Below, one piece after another: positions 35,324 through 43,889 of a DNA stretch of 64,000 nucleotides. Below the pieces are notes generated by a model that was not told the DNA's origin, searched no databases, and was given only the letters and a program-made list of their open reading frames with translations. Numbering within the stretch: position 1 is the stretch's first letter; every line of letters begins with the position of its first letter. Location: the NCBI GenBank assembly GCA_963803295.1, contig CAWDMC010000002.1:310001-374000 (forward strand). Direction: 5' to 3'. The position numbers and the translations under genes are program-made. This stretch comes from CAWDMC01 sp963803295 (GTDB lineage: Bacteria; Acidobacteriota; Terriglobia; UBA7540).

Positions 35324-36667
35324 CTACGGTCGGTTTCTCGCACAACGAAAGCCGACAGGAATGTCGGCGCCATCTCTCAACCAGGGGGAACGACGCGAGA
35401 CACGAAGGGAAGTCGCTTCACTCTGCCAGAATCCGCCCCGCGCCACAGCGAACGAATTCGGGGCTACAGGTTCTTCAACGCCCGGACCGGTGGCGTCGGC
35501 ATCCAGATCATACTTATCGTAATAGCGGTCGAAGACCCACTCCGCCACGTTTCCCAGCATGTCGTAAAGACCGAAGGCGTTGGGTTGTTTCTTTCCCACG
35601 GGATGCGGAGCGTTGCCGCTGTTTTTCGCGTACCAGGCGATGGCGGAGATGACCCCGTAATAAGCCTGAGGATTGCCGCCGCGCGCCGCATATTCCCACT
35701 CCGCTTCGGTGGGTAATCGTCCTCCCGTTGCGGCGCAATAGTCTTTGGCTTGTTGTCTGTTCACGTCGATCACCGGCAGATCCGCGTCGCCTGTGGGAGG
35801 CTCCAGGCCGTGTTTGGCCGCAAACGGCCGCCAGGCTGACACAGTTACTTCGGTTTGGCCGAGCCAGAAACCCTTGTCGATCGCCACCGGATGTGTGGGT
35901 TTTTCGTCGTCCTTGCATTCGCTGTCCGCCACTGAGCACCCCATAGTGAATGTTCCGGGAGGTATCCAGACGTAAGTTAGCCGGTCAGCTGGATTGACCC
36001 AGGTCTTGCGTTTCGGAGTCGAGGTAGTAGGGGTCGCTGCTGTATTGGTCGCGGCAGGAGGAATCGTGGTAGGAGGGGCCGCGGCAGTAGAAGTCGCCGG
36101 AGAGGACAAGCCCGGCGCCGGACTTGGGCCGGGCAGCCTCTCCCATTTTCGGTAGGCGAGAATTCCCGCTGCCAGGAGGAGCAATGTCCCGGCGGCGAGG
36201 ATCAATCCGCGCCGGCCCTTGACCTGCACTGGGAGGAGCGCTTTGCGTTCGCCCGCCAAAGCGTCCAAGGTTGCCTGCGTGAGTCGTTTCAGGTTCTCCT
36301 CAGTGGAGCCTTCCGGAGCGTCGAGCCATTGGGTCATCGACAGGAAGTACTCGAGATCGTTGGGCAAGGCGTCAGACGAAAGGCGAAAGGGAATAATCGG
36401 CTTCTTGCCGTTGAAGGCGTGCCCTACCTCGCTGAGTATGTGGGGCGAAGCAGCGGCGTGCCCTGTCAGGATCAGCACCAACACACGCACAGAACGGATC
36501 GCTTCCACGATGGCGGCGGGGTAGTCCGTACCGGGTGGGATGTCTCTTGGAGCAATCCAGCAGCGAACTCCGGCGCTCTCGAGAGACCTACAGACGCTAT
36601 CGGCAACCGCCTTGTCATCCGAGGCATAGCTGACAAAAACCTGAGGCGCGGTGTTCGGTTCAATCAC
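35324..36667 (-). CDS. TIR domain - transmembrane helix - FGE-sulfatase fold fusion
   Basis: A 447-residue chimera. GTG 36667 follows GGAGG at 7 bases and starts MIEPNTAPQVFVSYASDDKA; the ORF itself opens 15 codons earlier. Residues 8-135 are a TIR domain (FVSYASDDK, then GVRCWIAPRDIPPG and SPHILSEVGHAF, whose Glu is the expected NADase residue). A transmembrane helix at about 152-172 (GLILAAGTLLLLAAGILAYR) and a Pro/Thr/Ala linker follow. Residues 225-447 have the formylglycine-generating-enzyme fold: WIPPGTFTMG, GRLPTEAEWEYAARGG, NVAEWVFDRYY and RGGFWQSEATSLRVSRRS. The cysteine pair needed for true FGE activity is missing from this last segment, so the domain probably binds a ligand. The topology suggests an external sensor linked to an internal TIR effector. 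Confidence 0.88.
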   Translation of the reverse strand: MIEPNTAPQVFVSYASDDKAVADSVCRSLESAGVRCWIAPRDIPPGTDYPAAIVEAIRSVRVLVLILTGHAAASPHILSEVGHAFNGKKPIIPFRLSSDALPNDLEYFLSMTQWLDAPEGSTEENLKRLTQATLDALAGERKALLPVQVKGRRGLILAAGTLLLLAAGILAYRKWERLPGPSPAPGLSSPATSTAAAPPTTIPPAATNTAATPTTSTPKRKTWVNPADRLTYVWIPPGTFTMGCSVADSECKDDEKPTHPVAIDKGFWLGQTEVTVSAWRPFAAKHGLEPPTGDADLPVIDVNRQQAKDYCAATGGRLPTEAEWEYAARGGNPQAYYGVISAIAWYAKNSGNAPHPVGKKQPNAFGLYDMLGNVAEWVFDRYYDKYDLDADATGPGVEEPVAPNSFAVARGGFWQSEATSLRVSRRSPWLRDGADIPVGFRCARNRP

Positions 36668-36942
36668 GGTTATACCTCCGGCCGTACGGGGGCAGCTCAG
36701 CAGATTTAGCACGCGCCCCGCGATCCAGTTCCGCCAGGCGATTCCGGATACTTGGTCCGATTCTATCCTATTCAGTTGCGGATGCTGGAGCGGAAGCGGG
36801 AAGGTTGGTTGGCTCGATGGGGTTTTGCTGATCGGTAAATTTTAGATTGAATCTGGCATTGCCCACGGCCTTTCTGCGATTGGCTTTCAACCACCGGACT
36901 GTCGGGGATGCCGGACTGAAATCACGGCCCACGCGGGCCCAA

Positions 36943-37004
36943 GGGGCGAGCGCCGCTCGCCCCTACCCAATACCGTCCACGGTAGGGCCGAACGGCGTTC
37001 GGCC
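36943..37004. repeat. two strong palindromes in the TIR-FGE / GH106 gap
   Basis: GGGGCGAGC-GCC-GCTCGCCCC (36943-36963, followed by TACC) and GGCCGAACG-G-CGTTCGGCC (36986-37004). Both arms are perfect. The gap of 377 bp otherwise holds nothing. They are of the same general type as the other palindromes with trailing CTAC. Confidence 0.75.
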
Positions 37005-37044
37005 AATTTGGGGAGAGCGGCGTTCGCACCCACAAAACCGTTGT

Positions 37045-40000
37045 TTACTCAAGAGCCAATCTGGCACTGCTACTGATGACGACCGGGCCAAGAAGACCCG
37101 ATTCGAGCAACGGATCGTTCTTGGTCCAATGTTTCCAGGTGGTAAAGGTCAGTCGCCCGGTGGGGCTGGGCTTGTTATCCCGGAACCATTGCGGCCAGTG
37201 GTCGAGCACCGGTCCCCAGGTGTGGGGAGTAAGATTGCGCGGTGTCGAGGGCGGCACCCAATCGCAATCATCCGGGAGTTGCTCGTCTCCGATCAGTCGA
37301 TTCGGCCACAGGTTGACCACGCTCACCACCAGGTCATTGGCTCCGGTTAGGAGGCTTTCGGTGATATCGACGCGGAAGGGTGGTTTCCAAAGGATACCCA
37401 GATCGCGACCGTTCAACCCGACTTGCGCCAGCACCCGGACTTGCCCCAGGTCCAGGTAAAAGCGTCGGCCTGACGCGAGCGTCGCCGCGTGTAGTTCGAA
37501 TCGCCTGCGGTAGGTTGCCGTGCCGGAGAAGTATTTCACACCCGGGTCGGAATGATCCGTCCAGGAAATGAGTTGCTCCAGTGTTACGCGTTGCGGCGCA
37601 CCCCAGCCTTTAGGAAACTCCAATTGCCAGGGTCCGTCGATCTCGATCGCTTCGGGCAAGTCGGCGAGCGAGGCGCTGAAGGTACTTCCGGCAGCGGTTC
37701 TCACCTCATATCTTCCCGGCCGCGAGGTTTCGATTTCGTACCCTCTCGTGGCGGACTTCACCGATACCAAACCGTGTTCCTGCTGAAGCTGGATCTCGGG
37801 AATCAGGGGCAGGCCGACGCCCCCGACCCCAAGGCCCGAAAGCTCCACTCCGTTTCGCCTGACCGAGACAACCCGGTTCGAGGGCGAGGCAGCGCTTTGA
37901 CGAAAAACGACGAACACCGACCCGCAGGGATCGAGGGTGATGGGGATCAGTGTTCCTTCCTCGTGTTCGTCGTAAACGGCAACGGGTTCGATACGCGCGG
38001 TCTCGGGCCACCAGAACTCCGGGCGCCTGCCGTGGGATTGGCCTTTGGCACGGAAGGTGCAGAGAAAACGTCGGGCTTCAGGGATGGCGTTGGCAACAAA
38101 ATAGACGTCGTCACCGTTAATACTGCGGTGAATGTAGCGGATCTGCTCGGCCACATTCGGATCGTGGCAGGCGAAATCGGGAGGCGCGCCGAGGCTTGTG
38201 AGCACAGTGCTCAGGGTCTTGCCCCAGATGACCTTGCCCTGACCGCAGAGATTCTCGGTAACGCTCACTCCGTCGCACTGGCCCCACAACTCCTCGGCAA
38301 GGCGCTCGACCTCGGCGTCGCAATGGGGATGGTTCGCGAGGCTGGGCGACCGGACCGGCCGAGGACCGACCACCGTGGCTCCGGCCGTGACCAACTCCTT
38401 GATCTTCGCAAGCAGGGTAGGCGTCATGGTGCGCGCGGGCGGCAGGACCAGCACTCGATAGCTCATGCCGCTCGGAACGACCAGACGGCCATCGCGGACG
38501 GTCATTTGAGTGAGCACGACTTCCACGGGAACGTCGTCGAAGTCATAGCCTGCAGGTAGGGCGGGATCCAGGGCATCGCGTTTCGGGCAGGACTGGGGCG
38601 CGTTTTCGCTGCCAAGATAGGCGACGTCGGCGACAAAGTGGCTCGCCTGCAGGAGCGTCTGGCAGCGGGCGAGGTAGGTATGCCACGGCCGCGACTGCTC
38701 CCACCAGGTGTTGGTGCGCTCGTAATGAATGCCGAACGGTCCCATGGTCATGCCGGGTTTGCGGTTGAGCCAGGGCTGCATGGCGTAGCGGTGGCAGTCA
38801 ACGTGGTTGACGCCCAGGGTGAAGCACAGGTCGGCAATGGGCTTTAGCCGGAACAGATCGTTCTGCCATTTCCCATTCTCGGGTTCGGCCGTGAAGATTT
38901 CAGCGGCGAGTAGCGGGCGGCCATACACGTGTGCGGACGAGGCCATCTCTTTGGCGGTGGACAGAAGCGTATCCTGCCACTGGGGTATACCCGTCCACAT
39001 CTCGCACATCGGCAGGTCGGCGCGGGCGCCATAAGTGACGTTCTCGAAGGGTCCGCTGCCATAGCCCTCGATGGACACTTTGAGTCCGTGCTGGTGGCTG
39101 ACATCGACGAAATGATCGGCGTAGTTTTCGAGGAACAGGTCGTTGACGGTCCGCCGCAGATCCCAAAGAAAACGCTCGGAGACCTCGAAGCTTTCCACCG
39201 CACGGGCCGTCAAGACAGGGAGGTATGGCAATAGATCGTATCCGTGCTGCTTCTGGAACGCCTCGCGGAATCCTGCAGTCCAATTCTGCGATCCGACTTC
39301 CCAACTGTCGATGTGTGCTATTTTGAAGGCGCTGGCTCGAGCGGCCTTCTGATCGTCAATAAGTTTTTCCATCAAGCCTGCGAAGTGCACGTCTACAGCT
39401 TTCTTGCTGAGCTTGTCGCACTCGAGACCGATGCTTTCGGCGGGGGCCGGATGGTTTGTCTTTCCGGTCGAGGTATGCCCGACGCGTAAGACGGTCCATC
39501 TGCCGTTGGGCACATCCCAGTTGAGTCGGCCTTCGCTATCTGTGGTGCTGGTAAGATCCAAAACCTGATCGCGCCGGATGACCATATCGGCAGAGATGGC
39601 CGGCTCACCGGACAACACTTCCTGGCGGATGTAGGCCGCTTTTCCGGGTATGTCCTCGATTCGTGGGCCGGCATGGAGTTTGACCCTGCCGAGCGGAAAC
39701 CCTTTGACGGCCCATCGATTGAGCCAGTTGTACTCCTCGTCAGCCGCGGTGATGAGAAGCCGGTAATGGCGAGCGCTCAATTTGGGGAAGTTCACCGAAG
39801 ACTCGGGCCAGCGCAGCGGGAAAGTGCGGATCGCCCGATATTGTCGACCGTCATCGGAGACCTCCAGTGTGCTGCTCACTTCAGACTGCCAGGGGTCCAG
39901 CGCGACGGTTAACGCCTGCGCCTCGAAGGGCTCGGGAAAATCGATATTGAGATATTGCGGCTTCCCCTTCTCAGCCCGAGGCACCAAAGTGACGGCGCCC

Positions 40001-40677
40001 GGAGTGATATCGATCAACTTAGTGGCATCGAAGCTCTTGCGGTCGAGTCCATAGCTAAGTTTGGGGGAGCGCTCGGACATTCTGACACTGTCGCCGCTGG
40101 GAGTGGGAAACGCCAGCACGGCGATATCGCGGTAATACTTCTCGACGGTTTTCGGCTGCGGGAGTATATCCGCGAAATCTTGGGGGCCATCCAGGACGGT
40201 CTCGCTCCACACCAGCATCTGCATCGAGAGTTCAGGTGTGATCCAGGGACCGCCACTTCCACTGTAGCCGCCGTCATTGTGGACGCTCAGGGTGATGCCG
40301 AGCCGGGTGGCTTCCTTCATGGCATGCTGGATCAACTCTCTCCACTGGGCGCTCAGGAACCGCGCGGGTCCTTTGGGCACGAATAAGTCCACCTCGTAAT
40401 ACACAGCGCCACGAATGCCGACCCGGTGCATTGCCTCGAGATCGGCCGTGATGCCTTCACGGGTGATGTTGCCATCGGAGACGATCCACAAAACCCACGG
40501 CCATGCCGCTTCGGGCGGATCCAGGAAAGCGCGCTCCAGCATTTGAGTTGACTCGGTCCCCTCACCTGCCGCATCAGCGAGCGAATGAGCGCTTCCCAAG
40601 CCACCGAGACCCGGAATCAAGGTCATCAATCCGGCGGAATTGATAAGGAACATTCGTCGATTCAGGAAAGTTGCCAT
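37045..40677 (-). CDS. GH106-family alpha-L-rhamnosidase-like hydrolase
   Basis: A 1210-residue secreted enzyme, as long as characterised GH106 proteins. ATG 40677 follows GAGAGGGG. The leader has a twin-arginine-like start (MATFLNRRMFLINSAGLMTL). The catalytic (beta/alpha)8 part begins PWVLWIVSDGNITREGITAD followed by LEAMHRVGIRGAVYYEVD, the GH106 signature; later segments include HIDSWEVGSQNWTAGFREAF and KVSIEGYGSGPFENVTYGAR. The C-terminal 400 residues form jelly-roll domains (DGPWQLEFPKGWGAPQ, YRRRFELHAA, GQVRVLAQVGLNGRDLGILW). Family members remove rhamnose from rhamnogalacturonan. Its neighbours, a URO-D-family protein, aldolases and other glycosidases, fit a pectin-use island. Confidence 0.88.
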   Translation of the reverse strand: MATFLNRRMFLINSAGLMTLIPGLGGLGSAHSLADAAGEGTESTQMLERAFLDPPEAAWPWVLWIVSDGNITREGITADLEAMHRVGIRGAVYYEVDLFVPKGPARFLSAQWRELIQHAMKEATRLGITLSVHNDGGYSGSGGPWITPELSMQMLVWSETVLDGPQDFADILPQPKTVEKYYRDIAVLAFPTPSGDSVRMSERSPKLSYGLDRKSFDATKLIDITPGAVTLVPRAEKGKPQYLNIDFPEPFEAQALTVALDPWQSEVSSTLEVSDDGRQYRAIRTFPLRWPESSVNFPKLSARHYRLLITAADEEYNWLNRWAVKGFPLGRVKLHAGPRIEDIPGKAAYIRQEVLSGEPAISADMVIRRDQVLDLTSTTDSEGRLNWDVPNGRWTVLRVGHTSTGKTNHPAPAESIGLECDKLSKKAVDVHFAGLMEKLIDDQKAARASAFKIAHIDSWEVGSQNWTAGFREAFQKQHGYDLLPYLPVLTARAVESFEVSERFLWDLRRTVNDLFLENYADHFVDVSHQHGLKVSIEGYGSGPFENVTYGARADLPMCEMWTGIPQWQDTLLSTAKEMASSAHVYGRPLLAAEIFTAEPENGKWQNDLFRLKPIADLCFTLGVNHVDCHRYAMQPWLNRKPGMTMGPFGIHYERTNTWWEQSRPWHTYLARCQTLLQASHFVADVAYLGSENAPQSCPKRDALDPALPAGYDFDDVPVEVVLTQMTVRDGRLVVPSGMSYRVLVLPPARTMTPTLLAKIKELVTAGATVVGPRPVRSPSLANHPHCDAEVERLAEELWGQCDGVSVTENLCGQGKVIWGKTLSTVLTSLGAPPDFACHDPNVAEQIRYIHRSINGDDVYFVANAIPEARRFLCTFRAKGQSHGRRPEFWWPETARIEPVAVYDEHEEGTLIPITLDPCGSVFVVFRQSAASPSNRVVSVRRNGVELSGLGVGGVGLPLIPEIQLQQEHGLVSVKSATRGYEIETSRPGRYEVRTAAGSTFSASLADLPEAIEIDGPWQLEFPKGWGAPQRVTLEQLISWTDHSDPGVKYFSGTATYRRRFELHAATLASGRRFYLDLGQVRVLAQVGLNGRDLGILWKPPFRVDITESLLTGANDLVVSVVNLWPNRLIGDEQLPDDCDWVPPSTPRNLTPHTWGPVLDHWPQWFRDNKPSPTGRLTFTTWKHWTKNDPLLESGLLGPVVISSSARLALE

Positions 40678-40861
40678 AAGCCCCTCTCTTCATGAAGGAA
40701 GCTGTGAAAGAATCGGGTTGGCCACACGCAGCATGGACTTGCTATCTCCTGCGCCCGTGACAACGCGGGAAGCTCGCCCAAACAACGGGTCCCCTCCCGG
40801 AGGACGGCCCTCTCCCAGGGGAAAGGCGATTCGTGTTGTCATCAGCGTTCTGGGGAGGAGG

Positions 40862-41947
40862 TTAAATGTCGCGCAGTGGATACCGGCCGTCGTTCTTGGC
40901 AGCCTCATAGAAGGCCAGGATGTTCGCCAGGGGGACCTCAGGTTGGATATTGTGGGCAGGAGAGATAATGAGCCCGCCGCCTTTGCCTACAGTCCGCAAC
41001 CTCAGCCGAACCTCGTTGGCCACATCCCGGGCGGTTCCGAAGGGCAGGATTTCCTGGATATCAACCGTTCCCCAGAACGTCAGGTGTTCTCCGTACTCCT
41101 TTTTCAGCTTCGCGGGATCCATCGATTTGGGTTGGACGGGATTGAGGATATCCAGGCCGATCTCGATGAAATCGCGAATAATAGGGTAGATATTGCCGTC
41201 CGAATGAAAGGCAATCTTCACCTGTGGGTTCATTGCCTTCCACTTCTGAAATAATCTCGCGTAAAGGGGCTTCAGGAACTCGCGAAAGAGCTGGGGCGAG
41301 ATCAACATGCGATCCTGCATGCCGAGATCGTCGCCGATCCAAATGATATCGACGCCCAAACCAACCAGTTTGGTGCCGGCCTGGTCCACCCATTGCATCA
41401 GCTTGGCAAGATAGGCGTGGGTCATGTCTTTGTCGGTCACCATGTCCATCATGACCTTTTCCATCCCGCGCAGATACCAAGCCAATTCAAACAGCGTGCA
41501 AGCGCACGCGCCCATAATGCCGTATTCCTTGCCATATTCGGCAAGCAGCCGGCAGGCCCCGGCATAGCGGTCTTCCTGGGTGAAATCGGGCATGGAATAG
41601 GCGGCGGGATCCCTGACGTCGGCGAGTGGGTGCCTGACCATCTCGGTGTAGGATCCGCCGGCAGCGTTCTTGAACCATTTCCAGCCGATTCCCCATTCGT
41701 CCGTGTATTCCTCCGCGGGATCGGCATAGTAGCTGGTGCAGGGGCCGATCCAGGTAAGAAGGAAATCATGGTCCATCAGGATGGGGAGTGGGCCGCCGGC
41801 AGCCTTATACGTCTCGGTCTGGTCCGATTCGACCCCCAGGTGGCGCAACACCGTCTTCTCGGCCTCGGGGGTATACCAGGCGCAAATTGGAACCCTGTCT
41901 GGTTCTTCGTGATTGATGGCAGTTAGCAACCGTTCTTTGTGGTTCAT
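40862..41947 (-). CDS. uroporphyrinogen decarboxylase (URO-D) family protein
   Basis: A 361-residue protein of the URO-D/MtaA/CmuA superfamily. It begins with the usual MNHKERLLTAINHEEPDRVP, and ends with FWGTVDIQEILPFGTARDVA, then LIISPAHNIQPEVPLANI, both standard for the family. It lacks the HemE N-terminal PM(R)QAGR motif, so it is not the haem enzyme. HSDGNIYPIIRDFIEIGLDI is typical of the corrinoid-methyltransferase-like branch. Members of this branch are often found beside sugar-degradation genes in soil bacteria, without known activity; transfer of a methyl group released from methylated plant sugars would be a guess. No corrinoid protein lies nearby. Confidence 0.85.
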   Translation of the reverse strand: MNHKERLLTAINHEEPDRVPICAWYTPEAEKTVLRHLGVESDQTETYKAAGGPLPILMDHDFLLTWIGPCTSYYADPAEEYTDEWGIGWKWFKNAAGGSYTEMVRHPLADVRDPAAYSMPDFTQEDRYAGACRLLAEYGKEYGIMGACACTLFELAWYLRGMEKVMMDMVTDKDMTHAYLAKLMQWVDQAGTKLVGLGVDIIWIGDDLGMQDRMLISPQLFREFLKPLYARLFQKWKAMNPQVKIAFHSDGNIYPIIRDFIEIGLDILNPVQPKSMDPAKLKKEYGEHLTFWGTVDIQEILPFGTARDVANEVRLRLRTVGKGGGLIISPAHNIQPEVPLANILAFYEAAKNDGRYPLRDI

Positions 41948-42053
41948 GGGCGGGCTCCGTACAACATATAAGAATCTGAAAACTGCAGACTGCCGCCGCT
42001 ACGCGGCTGCCCACCCGGAAAGCTCAAGGCACGCTCTCGAACGACCGATGCCG

Positions 42054-42743
42054 TTACTTGTCGCTGTCCGTGCCCGGCAGCAGGACGATTTGGGCAAACA
42101 GACCTGTAGTGTCGCTATAGTGCGTCTGGTTTTTCCCGTACCCTACGGCAAACGTAACAGTATCGTTGGCTTTTAGGTTGACCTGGCCGGAATACGCCGC
42201 CGTGGGGCTTGCCCCCTCCACCTTGTGGAAGGCGGGGTCTCCTCCATAACCTTCTATATCCGCGTCAAAAAGGGATGTGGCATTGTCGAGGACATGCACA
42301 TCGGTTGTCGATAAGCCGAAATGGACACCTTCAAAGCGGGCGGTTACTTTGTAAGTGCCTGAGGTCGGTGTCACAAAACGAATCAGGCTGTACTGCCCTG
42401 TATTACTGCCCTCCATTGCCACCTCGCCGGCGCGTACGGCCCAGCCATTGCTAGATCCCATTTGCGACTGCTTCGTGCTGTTGAAAGCGATGTAGGGATA
42501 CCAACCGGGGCCGGGCTGGTGACTGACGCTCGGGTGCCAGAAGCCAACCGGACCGCTCGCATCGGCATAGTCATCGACCCGAAATTCGGCCGGATCAAGG
42601 GATTTGGTGGCGGAGTAGCCATATTGCCAAACCTGGTTGGGATTATTCTGAAGAGAGAAATCGGCGGACAAGTCGAAGGTTGTTCCTGCCGGTGCGAGTA
42701 AGCCAAGAAGCAAAACCACGCCTGCGGTTCCCCACATGCTCAT
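42054..42743 (-). CDS. secreted beta-sandwich protein of unknown function
   Basis: A 229-residue exported protein with a Sec leader (MSMWGTAGVVLLLGLLAPAG, then TTFDL) and AAAGGAC before the ATG. The mature part starts LSADFSLQNNPNQVWQYGYS and continues with a beta-rich module (YSLIRFVTPTSGTYKVTARF, LKANDTVTFAVGYGKNQTHY) resembling N-terminal domains of PEP-CTERM proteins and carbohydrate-binding modules. No C-terminal sorting tail exists. Probably a surface or secreted sugar-binding protein in the same catabolic island; not demonstrable from sequence. Confidence 0.65.
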   Translation of the reverse strand: MSMWGTAGVVLLLGLLAPAGTTFDLSADFSLQNNPNQVWQYGYSATKSLDPAEFRVDDYADASGPVGFWHPSVSHQPGPGWYPYIAFNSTKQSQMGSSNGWAVRAGEVAMEGSNTGQYSLIRFVTPTSGTYKVTARFEGVHFGLSTTDVHVLDNATSLFDADIEGYGGDPAFHKVEGASPTAAYSGQVNLKANDTVTFAVGYGKNQTHYSDTTGLFAQIVLLPGTDSDK

Positions 42744-42920
42744 GTCCTTTCCGTATGCCGGGCAGAGGCCGCCAGCGTCCCGCGCGTTCCCCTACACCGT
42801 GTCCTCGCCTTTCAGTTCGTGGACCTCATCGGCGACTTCGCCGCACCGTCCTCCCCCAAGGAGGCGACGGCTGTTATCAACTCGGTTTTTTTCCATAAGC
42901 CAAATGTAGAAACTCCAGAC

Positions 42921-42943
42921 GCCGCCCATAGAGCGGCGCTACA
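42921..42943. repeat. palindrome plus CTACAG, copy near 42.9 kb
   Basis: GCCGC-CCATAGA-GCGGC followed by GCTACAG, directly before the 3' end of the class II aldolase gene. It shares the CATAGA centre and CTACAG trailer with the copy at 59484, while the arm bases differ in a compensated way. Confidence 0.7.
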
Positions 42944-42947
42944 GCGG

Positions 42948-43832
42948 TTAACTTGCCTTTCCTACGGAATTGAACGTGTGAAGCAGCTTTGAGACCTCGC
43001 GTTTTACGGCTTCAGCCCCGGCCATGAGAATATCCTGCTCCCCGCCCATCCCCAGGAAAGGATGGGGACTCATGGGCACGTGGTACGGCGCCAGCTTTTC
43101 GCGGACGGCCTCCAGAAAGACCTGTTTGAGCACGGTTCCAAAATTAACCTTGGCCACTCCGGCCTTGATGCATTCGGTTGCCACCTCCAGCGGGATTCCG
43201 GTACCTCCGTGCAGCACCAAAGGTATTTTGACCTGTTCGTGGATTCTTGCCAGAGCTTCGACATCGAGGGGTGCTTTGCCGGTGGTGAGAATGTGGACGT
43301 TTCCTACAGCAACGGCGAGAGCGTCAATTCCAGTTTCTTCGACGAACGCCTTGGCCGCCGCAGGATCGGTATCCTGGGCGAGGGAATGCCCGGAAGCGTC
43401 GGCCAATTTTCCGATCTGCGCCTCGACCGAAACACCATGCCGATGTGCCCGCTTGACGACCTGTTTCACCAGTTCCCGGTAGGCCGGAAATTCCAGGTGG
43501 TCGTTATCGGGCATCACGGCGGTAAATCCCAGATCGATGGCCTCTTCGATCTGCGGCAGGCTGTCGGTCTCATTCAGAAGGAAAGCAGCCGGCACAGTTG
43601 CTTTACGCAGGAGGGCGGCCAGGCTGGCATAGTGCGCGATGTTGGCAGGTTTGCCGCCCTGGGGGCGAAGCAGAAATCCACCGTTAAAGCCCGCGATAGT
43701 CGGCGACCTCAATTCTTCCGCCGCTTGGATCACGGCTTCAAGCGACTCCAAGTTCCATGATTCGCAGTAGCAGATGGCATATCCACCCTTTACCGCGTCG
43801 GCCAGCAGCGTGGCCATTTCGGTTAGCGGCAT
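42948..43832 (-). CDS. class II fructose-bisphosphate aldolase family protein with altered active site
   Basis: A 294-residue class II (zinc) aldolase homologue. Zinc-ligand and substrate regions seen are VEAQIGKLADASGH (Glu), AVAVGNVHILTTG (His) and LVLHGGTGIPLEV (His), with KVNFGTVLKQVF typical of the family end. The canonical HLDH(G), which holds the catalytic Asp and a zinc His, is replaced by LLNET at residues 85-89, and the following MIDGSH-type loop reads MPDNDH. Ordinary retro-aldol chemistry may therefore be lost or changed. Its position among rhamnosidases suggests tagatose-, fuculose- or KDG-type sugar phosphates as possible substrates, or a non-aldolase role. AAGGAAG precedes the ATG. 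Confidence 0.82.
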   Translation of the reverse strand: MPLTEMATLLADAVKGGYAICYCESWNLESLEAVIQAAEELRSPTIAGFNGGFLLRPQGGKPANIAHYASLAALLRKATVPAAFLLNETDSLPQIEEAIDLGFTAVMPDNDHLEFPAYRELVKQVVKRAHRHGVSVEAQIGKLADASGHSLAQDTDPAAAKAFVEETGIDALAVAVGNVHILTTGKAPLDVEALARIHEQVKIPLVLHGGTGIPLEVATECIKAGVAKVNFGTVLKQVFLEAVREKLAPYHVPMSPHPFLGMGGEQDILMAGAEAVKREVSKLLHTFNSVGKAS

Positions 43833-43889
43833 ATCGTTCTTCCTTTACTCAAACAGGCGAGTTTACACACCCGAACACGAGAGTCAAGC

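Noticed and set aside
35324..35450. Possible diversity-generating-retroelement variable region at the end of the FGE-fold domain
   Set aside because: No reverse transcriptase or template repeat was seen, and the region is not enriched in adenine-mutable AAY codons.
37552..38559. 335-codon plus-strand ORF within the GH106 gene
   Set aside because: Antisense shadow in a high-GC gene whose minus-strand product is clearly GH106.
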